A stretch of 64,000 nt of DNA from Cuneatibacter sp. NSJ-177 (GCF_022867805.1 NZ_JALIFO010000002.1:372001-436000); one strand, 5' to 3'; counted from the first letter of the stretch, positions 1-7,560 are shown. Program-made: numbers and translations. The notes: a model not told the origin generated them from the sequence alone.

Positions 1-1
1 C

Positions 2-814
2 GGGCTTTCTCCGCTGCGGCAAGCTCTCCACTCCAACCGATGGAAACAGCCGGAGCTGGAGCAGGCGGCAAGCGGATTTCTTTGGGAGAAATATCTTAGC
101 AACGACCCTCTGAAAATGTATGTGGCGTTCCGTATCTGGAACAGCTATCTGCTTGCCAGAGAACCCCGTGACCGTAACGCTGCCTGTGACCGCTTCATGG
201 ATAAAATGAGCAGCCTGATCGGGGTATTCCATAACGAAGCCGTGAGCTTTGACAAAGAGACAGGAAAACCGAAACATTTTCAAGCTGGCAGCCTTTATTT
301 CAAAGGCGCACCGTCAGAAGATACCCGGCTTGACCTCTGGTTCCCGGACAACCGGCGCACAGAAGAATGTGTGTCTGCCTATGCGTCCCTCTACCCGCTG
401 ATTACCTATTATCTGAACAGGTTGAATGACTGGGGACTTTGCTTCCGGCGGTGCAAGGTCTGTGGGAAATATTTTCTGGCAAAGAGCCAGCGGTATGAGC
501 TGTGCAGCGACAAATGCCGCAAAGCGCAGGCACTTCAAAACAAGCGGGAATTTGACGAGAGGGCAAGAGAAAATAACTATGACCTGCTTTATAAAAATGA
601 ATGCCAGAACTGGCGCAACAAAATAAACCGGGTAAAAAATACCGCAGGCTTTCCGGCTGACCGTCTGGAAAAAATACAGGCTGCCTTTTCTAACTTTAAG
701 AAAGAAGCCTTACAGAGAAAAAAGGCGGTAAAAACAGGAACAGCCAGCCCGAAAGAATTTACGGACTGGCTGTATCAGCAGAGTAATGTAATTGTGGGGC
801 TGACCGACTATTAA
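2..814 (+). CDS. DUF6076-like protein with a zinc-finger-like cysteine cluster, 5' partial
   Basis: The reading frame is open to the window edge, so the start codon lies to the left; the first internal ATG is at 116. Counting from that ATG there is a Cys cluster (C113, C116, C130, C134) in CKVCGKYF and CSDKC, which looks like a small zinc knuckle. A basic, helix-rich C-terminal tail follows and ends in a W-L-Y-Q-Q segment. The layout fits the DUF6076 family, which I know as cargo of conjugative or integrative elements of Firmicutes. Its molecular role is unknown. Base composition is less AT-rich than the defence genes that follow, so it may belong to the element backbone. A strong terminator ends it. 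Confidence 0.65.
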   Translation, partial: GLSPLRQALHSNRWKQPELEQAASGFLWEKYLSNDPLKMYVAFRIWNSYLLAREPRDRNAACDRFMDKMSSLIGVFHNEAVSFDKETGKPKHFQAGSLYFKGAPSEDTRLDLWFPDNRRTEECVSAYASLYPLITYYLNRLNDWGLCFRRCKVCGKYFLAKSQRYELCSDKCRKAQALQNKREFDERARENNYDLLYKNECQNWRNKINRVKNTAGFPADRLEKIQAAFSNFKKEALQRKKAVKTGTASPKEFTDWLYQQSNVIVGLTDY

Positions 815-816
815 CC

Positions 817-845
817 AAAAAACGCTGCAATATCGCAGCGTTTTT
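817..845 (+). terminator. Intrinsic terminator of the DUF6076-like gene
   Basis: An 11-12 bp perfect stem (arms 817-828 and 835-845, core CGCTGC/GCAGCG) with a 6-base loop and a 3' T tract, three bases after the stop codon. Confidence 0.85.
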
Positions 846-855
846 CAGAATTTCG

Positions 856-884
856 TTGCTTTTTTGCAGCGTGTGTGCTATACT
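856..884 (+). promoter_or_regulatory. Sigma-A-type promoter of the HTH-methyltransferase operon
   Basis: TTGCTT (856-861) and TATACT (879-884) are separated by exactly 17 bases. The start codon of the HTH gene lies 23 bases downstream, preceded by AGGAGG at 895-900. Confidence 0.75.
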
Positions 885-906
885 TAGACAAGTCAGGAGG
901 CTGGTC

Positions 907-1236
907 ATGAAACGATTAGGAGAACAGCTGAGAAAACTTCGTCAGGATTCAACTTTCAGTCTTAACGACGTTTATAAAAAAACGGGAATCCACGATTCGG
1001 TTCTCAGCCATATTGAAAAGGGCGAAACTCAAAATCCAGCCCCAGCTACATTAAAAAAGCTGGCTGGATTATATGATGTAAATGTAATTTCTTTATACTT
1101 GCTATGTGGATATCTTGATGAAAACGACTTGACACAATATCAGAGGTGCTTTTCTGGCGTTGATTTATTGACTGATGAAGAAAGAGACCTTGTTCAAAAA
1201 CAAATTGATATACTTACAAAGAAATCTCAGAGGTGA
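907..1236 (+). CDS. XRE-family HTH regulator of the restriction-modification locus
   Basis: A 109-residue protein with an N-terminal Cro/C1-type helix-turn-helix at about residues 6-60 (recognition-helix region HDSVLSHIEKGE) and a short helical tail. The ATG at 907 is chosen because AGGAGG stands 6 bases upstream; the longer open frame starting at 856 would overlap the promoter. It is co-directional with the cytosine methyltransferase, and its stop codon lies inside the ribosome site of that gene. Position and size match controller (C) proteins of type II systems, which time methylase and nuclease expression. That role here is inference from context. A candidate target is the imperfect inverted repeat at the promoter of the nuclease operon (7204-7266). 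Confidence 0.85.
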   Translation: MKRLGEQLRKLRQDSTFSLNDVYKKTGIHDSVLSHIEKGETQNPAPATLKKLAGLYDVNVISLYLLCGYLDENDLTQYQRCFSGVDLLTDEERDLVQKQIDILTKKSQR

Positions 1237-1242
1237 TTCCGT

Positions 1243-2295
1243 ATGATTTTTAGATTAGGTGAGTTGTTCTGTGGCCCCGGCGGGTTGGCTTACGGAGCAA
1301 TGAATGCTCAGATTGAAAACCCCAACTTTAGAATAGTCCATCAATGGGCAAATGATTATGATGGAGATACCTGCGAAACATATAGGCACAATATCTGCCC
1401 GAATCATCCTGAAACGGTTTACCATGCAGACATACGCAAATTCAATTTGAAGGGGCTTCCGGATATAGATGCTCTGGCATTTGGTTTTCCATGCAACGAC
1501 TACAGCGTTGTAGGCGAACAAAAAGGTATGGACGGTGTGTATGGGCCACTTTACTCTTACGGCGTAAAAGTTTTAAATCTATATAGACCAATGTGGTTTC
1601 TGGCTGAAAATGTAGGCGGTCTCAGAAATGCTAATGACGGAAAAGCATTTTCAAAAATTTTGTTGGAAATGAGTGAAGCGGGCTACACATTGACACCACA
1701 TCTATATAAATTTGAACAGTATGGAGTGCCGCAGGCTCGGCACCGTATTATCATAGTTGGGATTCGCAATGACCTTAATGTTAAATATCATGTCCCTTCA
1801 CCTGAGCCATACAAGGATATTGACAACACCTGCAAGACTGCAATAGAGATTCCGCCCATTCCAGCAGATGCTTTTAACAATGAAGCCACCAAGCAATCGC
1901 CGACAGTTGTAAAGCGCCTAAATTATATCAAACCCGGCGAAAATGCTTTTACAGCAGACATTCCAGAAGATCTCCAGCTCCATATCAATGGAGCTAAAAT
2001 CAGTCAAATATACAAAAGACTTGATCCAACCAAACCTGCGTACACTGTAACAGGAAGCGGCGGCGGAGGAACACATATTTATCATTGGTCTGAACCAAGA
2101 GCCCTCACTAATCGTGAGCGGGCGCGGCTCCAAACTTTTCCTGACAGCTACCAATTTATCGGAAGTAAGGAAAGTGTTCGCAAACAAATCGGAATGGCTG
2201 TTCCCTGTCAGGGTGCTCAGATTATTTTTGAGGCAATACTAAAAAGTTTTGCTGGAATTGACTATCCTTTTGTCGAACCTAATATTAACGAATAA
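1243..2295 (+). CDS. DNA (cytosine-5-)-methyltransferase, Dcm/M.HpaII type
   Basis: At 350 residues it transfers a methyl group from SAM to C5 of cytosine in a specific site. The family motifs are in order: motif I FCGPGG (about 9-14), motif IV with catalytic Cys84 in GFPCNDYS, motif VI ENV (122-124), motif VIII QARHR (164-168), a variable target-recognition stretch (about 190-280), motif IX RERARLQTFP and motif X IGMAVPCQGA. Motif X has AVPC where many relatives have AVPP. The start follows AGGTGA at 1231-1236. It is translationally linked to the HTH gene. The target sequence cannot be read from the protein. It should protect host DNA from the nucleases encoded convergently. Confidence 0.95.
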   Translation: MIFRLGELFCGPGGLAYGAMNAQIENPNFRIVHQWANDYDGDTCETYRHNICPNHPETVYHADIRKFNLKGLPDIDALAFGFPCNDYSVVGEQKGMDGVYGPLYSYGVKVLNLYRPMWFLAENVGGLRNANDGKAFSKILLEMSEAGYTLTPHLYKFEQYGVPQARHRIIIVGIRNDLNVKYHVPSPEPYKDIDNTCKTAIEIPPIPADAFNNEATKQSPTVVKRLNYIKPGENAFTADIPEDLQLHINGAKISQIYKRLDPTKPAYTVTGSGGGGTHIYHWSEPRALTNRERARLQTFPDSYQFIGSKESVRKQIGMAVPCQGAQIIFEAILKSFAGIDYPFVEPNINE

Positions 2296-2341
2296 AAATG
2301 GAGGAGTGAACTTCAATCCTAAAGTTCACCCCTCCATTTTT
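2294..2341. terminator. Bidirectional terminator between the methyltransferase and the nuclease operon
   Basis: Two 20-base arms (2294-2313 and 2322-2341) pair with one mismatch around an 8-base loop, with A and T runs at the outer ends. The hairpin can therefore stop transcription from either side. It overlaps the methyltransferase stop codon and ends 3 bases before the stop of the small B3-like gene. Confidence 0.85.
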
Positions 2342-2344
2342 GAA

Positions 2345-2737
2345 TTATAGTTTTTCAATTACGATTTCCGTAGGGCTTGTCCATGTAACCCTAATCTTGT
2401 CGCCAATGGAAGCTTCTGTCTGATAAAGCCAATTACCTATTGCTTTCAAGTCTTTATCGCCGGAAAACTGTTTCGCATATCGAGGATTATCTTGATTTCC
2501 TTGTGCTCGAATAACTCCTTGATATAAACCGTCTGCTGAGCTACAATAAAAAAGATTTTCTCCAAAAACATCTTTCCCATCAGTTCCATTTTGATTAAAA
2601 ATATTATTGGAATAAGCGACGTTTGCTGGTATTGGTATGTATCCTTCGCCATATACAACCCCACGGGAATTCGTATATCGATAGGAACCCCATTCTAAAT
2701 GTGTACGTTTTAATGTGATTTCATAAGATGTTATCAT
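2345..2737 (-). CDS. Small protein resembling a free-standing B3-like DNA-recognition tail of PLD nucleases
   Basis: A 130-residue protein without a recognised catalytic motif. By eye it aligns with the C-terminal tails of both PLD nucleases of the same operon: EGYIPIP matches EAYIPLP of the first nuclease, and KDLKAIGNWL corresponds to GNELIMGRWI of the second and to the AQLGEYF stretch of the first. In BfiI and NgoFVII relatives that tail is the B3-like site-recognition domain. The ATG at 2737 is preferred over one at 2758 because AAGGAGGTT (2744-2752) sits just upstream. It is last in the nuclease operon, 23 bases after vsr. Possible roles are a third specificity subunit, a decoy or inhibitor, or a reader of methylated sites; all are inference. 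Confidence 0.7.
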   Translation of the reverse strand: MITSYEITLKRTHLEWGSYRYTNSRGVVYGEGYIPIPANVAYSNNIFNQNGTDGKDVFGENLFYCSSADGLYQGVIRAQGNQDNPRYAKQFSGDKDLKAIGNWLYQTEASIGDKIRVTWTSPTEIVIEKL

Positions 2738-2760
2738 TAAGTCAACCTCCTTAGTCAAAT

Positions 2761-3177
2761 TTATGTTTCTATGATTTTATCATATAGTATTTCCAGATTT
2801 TGCTCGGCAACCTTTTTCTTTAATTGACACTCCCATATTATCAGAACTCGCCATCCTTGTTCAGTGAGCAACGCAATGTTCTGAGCATCACGCTCAACAT
2901 TGCGGTTGATTTTCTTGCTCCAATATTCCACATTTGAAGAAGGCCATACAAATCTTCCACAGTCATGCTTGTGCCAAAAGCACCCATTGACAAATATCAC
3001 TGCTTTATATTTTTTCAGCACAATATCTGGACATCCCGGAAGCTTCCTGACATTTTTTCTATATCTCAATCCTTTTGAAAACAGGTATTTCCGAACAATT
3101 TCTTCTGGTTTTGTGTTTTTACTCCTTATATGTGACATATTCATGCTTCGAATTTCTTTTGTGTGATTATCGGCCAT
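2761..3177 (-). CDS. vsr: Very short patch repair endonuclease (Vsr)
   Basis: At 138 residues it is full length for the family. Vsr nicks 5' of the mismatched T in T:G pairs that arise when 5-methylcytosine deaminates, starting short-patch repair. Visible signatures are SHIRSKNTKPE near the N-terminus, catalytic Asp51 in GCPDIV, the FWHKHDC cluster (about 67-73, with His69 and His71) that holds active-site and zinc-site residues, and WRVLIIWECQL near the C-terminus. It pairs logically with the cytosine-5 methyltransferase of the locus, because methylation at its site raises the C-to-T mutation rate. It is translated 15 bases after the first PLD nuclease, within one operon. Confidence 0.95.
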   Translation of the reverse strand: MADNHTKEIRSMNMSHIRSKNTKPEEIVRKYLFSKGLRYRKNVRKLPGCPDIVLKKYKAVIFVNGCFWHKHDCGRFVWPSSNVEYWSKKINRNVERDAQNIALLTEQGWRVLIIWECQLKKKVAEQNLEILYDKIIET

Positions 3178-3192
3178 TTTATCACCACACTT

Positions 3193-4164
3193 TCATTGAA
3201 TGTCATGAACAGCAAAATCCATATAATATTGTTCCTCATCCAATTTATAAAAGGTTACATCCGTTCTTCCATACGCCTCCAAATCTGCTTTTGTTACAAA
3301 AGCACCATTGGACAAACCAAGTCTATTTCGGAAGTATTCTCCTAACTGTGCATTGCTGAGAGGCGTTGTGATAGCCTTGTCGCCTTGCTGCTGAACGCGG
3401 AGAATCAGCTGATGCCTGTCATCAGTAAGAACTGTAAAATGCTGTTCATCCAGAGGGAAAAATCCTGTTCTGGCTATTTTGGTAGGCAACGGGATATAAG
3501 CTTCATTCTTATTGCGTTTCCCCCTCTGCCCCCAGTTAAGTCCAGATTTTTTCCCAACATCGCCTGAGCGTGAAAGCAGTGAAAGCGTAACAGATGGGAT
3601 GTCTTGTCCAGTGATACTTCCAACCAAATTATTTTCTTCATCAAGAATAGGATGTGTTGCATGAAGCACAATCTGATCTTCAATCTCGCCATGATTACAA
3701 TAAATTGTATCTTGTTCTATTTTATTATAATATGCCAACGCTTCCTGCAAGTCACATTCAGTCATAACTTCTCTGCGTTCACGACCAAATGCGCTCTGTG
3801 TGAAGTTGGCAGAGCCAATAAATGCTCTCATTGGAGTTGTTTCTTTCAGCCAGATATACAGCTTTGTATGCACAGGAGCATTTTCACACACATAACTGCA
3901 TGAAAAACTACCTACTTCTGCTGGCAGAGTTGCCGAATCCACAAGAGATTTAAAGCCTTCATGAATTGATATGCTTAATCCATCATAAGGAACCATGCCA
4001 ACAATCAGCGATATGTCAATTTTCTTTTCTGTTTTCTTCTCAATATTTTTAAAAAGCCATGAAGCCATATTGGGTGTGGCATATCCGCTTATAATAAGCA
4101 GATGGTCTGCCCCTGAGGACAGCGGCTCCCAAAATATCCTTTCCAGAAGTTCTGTGTCAAACAT
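3193..4164 (-). CDS. PLD-family restriction endonuclease (NgoFVII/BfiI-like), copy A
   Basis: A 323-residue protein. The N-terminal phospholipase-D-like nuclease domain (about 1-200) has a single HKD set: His99 and Lys101 in VHTKLY, Ser118 and Asn120 in IGSANF, and a following acidic residue (Glu136). BfiI-like enzymes dimerise to form one active site and need no metal. The C-terminal part (about 208-323), starting NWGQR and containing EAYIPLP and LEAYGRTDVTFYKLD, matches the NgoFVII C-terminal recognition domain. It lies between the Z1 gene (25 bases upstream) and vsr. All expected catalytic residues are present. The site specificity is unknown. Confidence 0.9.
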   Translation of the reverse strand: MFDTELLERIFWEPLSSGADHLLIISGYATPNMASWLFKNIEKKTEKKIDISLIVGMVPYDGLSISIHEGFKSLVDSATLPAEVGSFSCSYVCENAPVHTKLYIWLKETTPMRAFIGSANFTQSAFGRERREVMTECDLQEALAYYNKIEQDTIYCNHGEIEDQIVLHATHPILDEENNLVGSITGQDIPSVTLSLLSRSGDVGKKSGLNWGQRGKRNKNEAYIPLPTKIARTGFFPLDEQHFTVLTDDRHQLILRVQQQGDKAITTPLSNAQLGEYFRNRLGLSNGAFVTKADLEAYGRTDVTFYKLDEEQYYMDFAVHDIQ

Positions 4165-4189
4165 TTTTTCACCCCTGTAATCCTATATT

Positions 4190-6034
4190 TTATTCTTCTG
4201 TTACATTGTAGTACACAACCCCGGACGGCAGTTTAATATTAGGAATCCACAATTTTCTTCCATCCCACCCTTTGTTTCCAGTAACTTTATACATAGTCAA
4301 AACAGTCTGCTCCGTGTATGCCGCACCAAGAGACCAATCATTCGGGGACAGCAATGCACCGGTTCCTTTTGCAACATCTCTGTTTCTGCGTACAATTAAA
4401 TATCCCTGAGCAGTCGGCTTGTCAGAGAGCATTATATTTAGCACATCAGAAAATGCCTGTACGCTAAAGTCGTCCGCAGACGAAATATGTTTTAAAATTT
4501 CCTGCATAAGCCGGAGATTCACTTGATATATCGGTTCTTTATCGTCAAACGGAGCCAATAAACTGTCCAATGCATCTATACTGTCGTTTTCCGGTGAAAA
4601 CGGGTAGTAATTTGTGCCGCCTGAAATCATAGAAACTTTTTTGTTGTTCAAAACATTTGCTCTGGTTGGATTTAACCCTTCCGGGTAATAAACTCTAATT
4701 CTCTCGCCTCCATTTTCCACCTGTGAAATTATGGAATTATTTGTTGCGTTTATATCTGCAAACAGCTTATATAAAGGTTCATCAATGAAAACTTTCATCA
4801 GACCAGGGTCTCGATCATATCCAAACATACGGCTGTGCTGCCACATTGTATCTGCCTGTGGCTTTTTGCTGGTTCTCGTATAATAAATCGTATGAAGCCC
4901 CGGAAAAGTTACCCCTCGCCCTAATGTATTTCCGCCTACTACTATGTTATATCCGCAGGCATATTCTTCACTGGAAACTTCATTTTTTCCATTCATAATC
5001 AGTATTTTAACACTGTTATTCAACAGCATTTTTTCTGTTTCTGCAAACAATGAATTAAAGGACACCTTAACGCTCTTTTCTGGCTTCAAGCTGGCATATT
5101 CTTTTTCCAGAGCCTCTTTAAACGCACCATGCAGATTATCCAAACACCAACTTAATTCTTTTTCAAAATCTGCTGCAAATTTGCTGTGAACATTTTGCCT
5201 TACACTTGGATGAATTAAGCAGTTTGATACCTTTCCGCCAGAAGCCGCAGTTTGTCCGGCAACAGCCAAGTGATGTAGAAGAACCGATCTGGTTGGATTA
5301 TCCAAATCTTCAAGAAAAGAAATACAGTCAGCTCGCTGGTTTTTCGGAAAAAAGAAATCTCCCCCTAAATACGCTTCTCCAGGCTGGAAATAGTATGTAA
5401 AATACGGATGCCAGCCCGAAGCCAATGTTTGAAGCAGCAACGCCTGCGGTGTGCCGGTTACCTGCAAATAAATACTGCTGGAAGATTCATTTTTAATCAT
5501 ATCCAAGTATCTATTGATTGATGATTTTTTCCCTTTATTTATAAGCGTGTTAAGCGAGGCGGCATCCGCTTCATCGTCAATAATAAACAAAGGATTCCCT
5601 TTCATAAAACCCGTAGAGTTCAAAATGCCAGCCCATAATTTTAAAATGCGGTAATTTTTCTTCAGCACAATAATGGTTGGTTCAATCAAACTGTTTTCTA
5701 AAAAGAGACCTCCATCTGTTTCTCCACAAATACAAAACCCTGAAAGATCTGACTTCACTCTATCAAGAGTTTGTTGTTGCAATACAACATTGTCTGTTGT
5801 CAGCAACACAAAAACAGGGAATCCCAAATCAGCTGCTTTGCACATGATTCCAAACATCTGTCCAGTTTTTCCTGACTGCACATTGCCAAATAGGAGACCA
5901 ATTTCATGACTGCTGAATGAAAATGTTTTAATGTACTGATTTCCTACATCTTCAGCTGTTTTAGAAATTGATTCTGCCAGCTTAATATTCCCCCGATCTG
6001 ATATTGTTTTTAGATATTGTTTAAGATATTTCAT
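4190..6034 (-). CDS. Z1-domain P-loop ATPase of a restriction/defence system
   Basis: A 614-residue protein with superfamily-II-like helicase/ATPase landmarks: Walker A GNVQSGKTG (50-58), Walker B DDEAD (153-157), motif III-like TGTPQ (193-197), GNTLGRGVTF (369-378) and a motif VI-like QHSRMFGY (399-406). This is the Z1 architecture described by Aravind and colleagues from restriction-modification operons that also encode MutL/MORC-type ATPases, Dcm and Vsr. Here no MutL/MORC gene is present. The start codon follows directly on the stop of the upstream PLD gene (TAAATG), with GAGGAG as ribosome site, so the two are tightly coupled. Inference: it supplies ATP-driven remodelling or translocation to the PLD nucleases. 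Confidence 0.9.
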   Translation of the reverse strand: MKYLKQYLKTISDRGNIKLAESISKTAEDVGNQYIKTFSFSSHEIGLLFGNVQSGKTGQMFGIMCKAADLGFPVFVLLTTDNVVLQQQTLDRVKSDLSGFCICGETDGGLFLENSLIEPTIIVLKKNYRILKLWAGILNSTGFMKGNPLFIIDDEADAASLNTLINKGKKSSINRYLDMIKNESSSSIYLQVTGTPQALLLQTLASGWHPYFTYYFQPGEAYLGGDFFFPKNQRADCISFLEDLDNPTRSVLLHHLAVAGQTAASGGKVSNCLIHPSVRQNVHSKFAADFEKELSWCLDNLHGAFKEALEKEYASLKPEKSVKVSFNSLFAETEKMLLNNSVKILIMNGKNEVSSEEYACGYNIVVGGNTLGRGVTFPGLHTIYYTRTSKKPQADTMWQHSRMFGYDRDPGLMKVFIDEPLYKLFADINATNNSIISQVENGGERIRVYYPEGLNPTRANVLNNKKVSMISGGTNYYPFSPENDSIDALDSLLAPFDDKEPIYQVNLRLMQEILKHISSADDFSVQAFSDVLNIMLSDKPTAQGYLIVRRNRDVAKGTGALLSPNDWSLGAAYTEQTVLTMYKVTGNKGWDGRKLWIPNIKLPSGVVYYNVTEE

Positions 6035-7192
6035 TTACTGCTCCTCGTCTATATCGCCTGATTCAAAAGAAAACAGCCAGACATCTAATTCATTCCCATT
6101 CTCATCTAACGCCTTTTTAGTGGTTTTCGTCAACACCAACTGATTACAGCCGTATGCCTCCAACATTTCTTGTGTAATCATACCAATTCTGTCTGTATCT
6201 CCCCCTGTATCGTTTACTGGAGAAACAAGCCCTGCCGTCGCAAGTCTGCCTTTAATCCACCGTCCCATAATCAGCTCATTGCCAACTGCGCTGAACTGTT
6301 TGTTTCCATCACTTGTGGTATGCACTTTAAACCAATATCCATCATCCGTAGCTACAAAGAACGGCTTATTTTTCTCCGGATAGCCTTCTGCTCGTGTAAT
6401 GCCTTTGCTTACCGTCAGTTGGGTTTCATACCAATCTCTCGCTTTTCTTGCACTTCTTGGGGCAGCATAGCAAACATTTAAATTTGATTTAGTAAAATGT
6501 TTCCCATCGTCCAAATGGCGTTCTGCATATTTAGGAACCTTTAATGGAAGCACAAAAGAAATTTCAGTCAAATATTCCTGATAAAGAGAAACCTCAGACA
6601 TCGGAATTTTTTCAACATTTTCAATGTTATTCAACGATGTGTTTTCTTCGTGAATCAAAGTCATTCCGGTAATCTCAGAAATATTTTCAGAACAAATTGG
6701 CTGTTTTAACCTATGGACAAGACGAGCCGCCTGACTGCATTCTGCAACACTATCAATAAAAACAGCCGTTTCAAATTGTCTTCTATTTGAAGCCTCCAAT
6801 TTTATAACGCCTAAATTTGCAGAGCCAATAATAGCTGAAAAAATGCCGTCGTCCTTATAGAAGCAATACATCTTGCCGTGATATTTAAAAGACTTTACCA
6901 ACCGTATTTCACCAATGCCTTTGCGATTCCATTCAGCATTTATATCCAGTGCTGTACGATAGGAACTTTCAGGCATCCCTTCGATAAAGTACATTCCAAT
7001 ATTCAAGCAGATTTTCTGAATGCTGTATCGTTCAACCATATCATTCAGTTCTATCAATGATGCTTTAGAAATATAGCCTACCGCCAACTCTACCTGATCG
7101 GCTTTTTCAAACTGTTCATGAATACAATCAATTATGGATTGCTGTCCATTTTCCAAACCAACCGGAAGCATATCCGAACAAATCAATTTCAT
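6035..7192 (-). CDS. PLD-family restriction endonuclease (NgoFVII/BfiI-like), copy B
   Basis: A 385-residue protein and the first gene of the nuclease operon. The PLD half (about 1-200) holds His105 and Lys107 in KYHGKMY, Ser124 and Asn126 in IGSANL, and Glu141; the set looks intact. The second half (about 237-385) carries APRSARKARDWYE, FFVATDDGYWFK and MGRWIKGRL, again of the B3-like recognition-tail type but clearly different from copy A. The N-terminal halves of A and B are also divergent, so this is not a recent duplication. GGAAGGAG lies ahead of the ATG. Two unlike PLD subunits in one operon suggest a heterodimer or two separate specificities. Confidence 0.88.
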   Translation of the reverse strand: MKLICSDMLPVGLENGQQSIIDCIHEQFEKADQVELAVGYISKASLIELNDMVERYSIQKICLNIGMYFIEGMPESSYRTALDINAEWNRKGIGEIRLVKSFKYHGKMYCFYKDDGIFSAIIGSANLGVIKLEASNRRQFETAVFIDSVAECSQAARLVHRLKQPICSENISEITGMTLIHEENTSLNNIENVEKIPMSEVSLYQEYLTEISFVLPLKVPKYAERHLDDGKHFTKSNLNVCYAAPRSARKARDWYETQLTVSKGITRAEGYPEKNKPFFVATDDGYWFKVHTTSDGNKQFSAVGNELIMGRWIKGRLATAGLVSPVNDTGGDTDRIGMITQEMLEAYGCNQLVLTKTTKKALDENGNELDVWLFSFESGDIDEEQ

Positions 7193-7203
7193 CTAAGTCA
7201 CTC

Positions 7204-7266
7204 CTTCCGAGGTGAATGTGTTGGATTTATTATACACTATGACGCTGTGAAATTCCACCTCCGAAG
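7204..7266 (-). promoter_or_regulatory. Promoter and candidate operator of the nuclease operon
   Basis: On the minus strand TATAAT (7229-7234) has a weak -35, TGGAAT (7252-7257), 17 bases upstream. An imperfect inverted repeat flanks it: CTTCCGAGGTGAA at 7204-7216 and its near-complement at 7253-7266. The distal arm covers the -35 and the proximal arm lies in the early leader. A weak -35 with a repeat over it is typical of a regulated promoter; the HTH protein at 907-1236 is the obvious candidate, which is inference. Confidence 0.5.
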
Positions 7267-7279
7267 TCGGTCTCAGGCG

Positions 7280-7321
7280 AAAAAAGGGCAGACACTTCGC
7301 TCTATCGCGGAATGTCTGCCC
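7280..7321 (-). terminator. Leftward intrinsic terminator at the island end
   Basis: A 9-bp stem (GGGCAGACA at 7286-7294 with its complement at 7313-7321), partly extended inward, with a minus-strand run of six T (7280-7285). It would insulate the nuclease operon promoter from leftward transcription coming out of the chromosome. Confidence 0.75.
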
Positions 7322-7398
7322 TGCTCAATCCCTATAAAGTTTTTTGATACTAATAAGTAATGTATAAGCGTGGTGTTGTTATGTCTGGTGTGGTATCT

Positions 7399-7536
7399 TT
7401 AACTATGGGAAACTCCGGTTTCCCACTTGGAGACCGCAGACTTAGAGACGCCCAGGTATTCCGCCAGTTCGTCCTGCGTAATCCCCCGTTCCCGGCGCAG
7501 ACACAAAATATTTCTTCCCAATTTCATTTCACTCAT
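7399..7536 (-). pseudogene. Truncated XRE-family HTH regulator at the island junction
   Basis: Only 45 codons remain. AAGGAGG precedes ATG at 7536, and the protein runs through a complete helix-turn-helix (ITQDELAEYLGVSKSAVSKW) to WETG. Relatives usually continue with QSYPD-type sequence and a long C-terminal part. Here WETG is followed by four unrelated residues and a stop. Its promoter is intact (7561-7589). The simplest reading is loss of the 3' part when the neighbouring island inserted. A deletion unrelated to the island is the alternative. Confidence 0.75.
7406..7425. repeat. Palindrome at the truncation point
   Basis: An 8-bp perfect inverted repeat, TGGGAAAC and its complement, around a 4-base loop. 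It lies exactly where the HTH coding sequence stops matching its family, so it may be part of a recombination site. No second copy is visible in the window. Confidence 0.4.
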
Positions 7537-7560
7537 GGCAATCCTCCTTTCTATGGGCTT

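Larger units (their letters stand above)
1..7405. mobile_element. Right-hand part of a genomic island carrying a restriction/defence locus
   Basis: Seen: the stretch is visibly richer in A and T than the sequence to its right. It starts with a gene type usually carried by integrative elements, holds a complete restriction-modification locus, and ends where a chromosomal HTH gene loses its 3' part. Inference: the HTH gene was interrupted or replaced when the island arrived. No integrase, relaxase or matching left attachment site is inside the window, so the element type and its true left end are unknown. The right boundary is placed near the palindrome at 7406-7425 and could be off by tens of bases. 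Confidence 0.5.
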
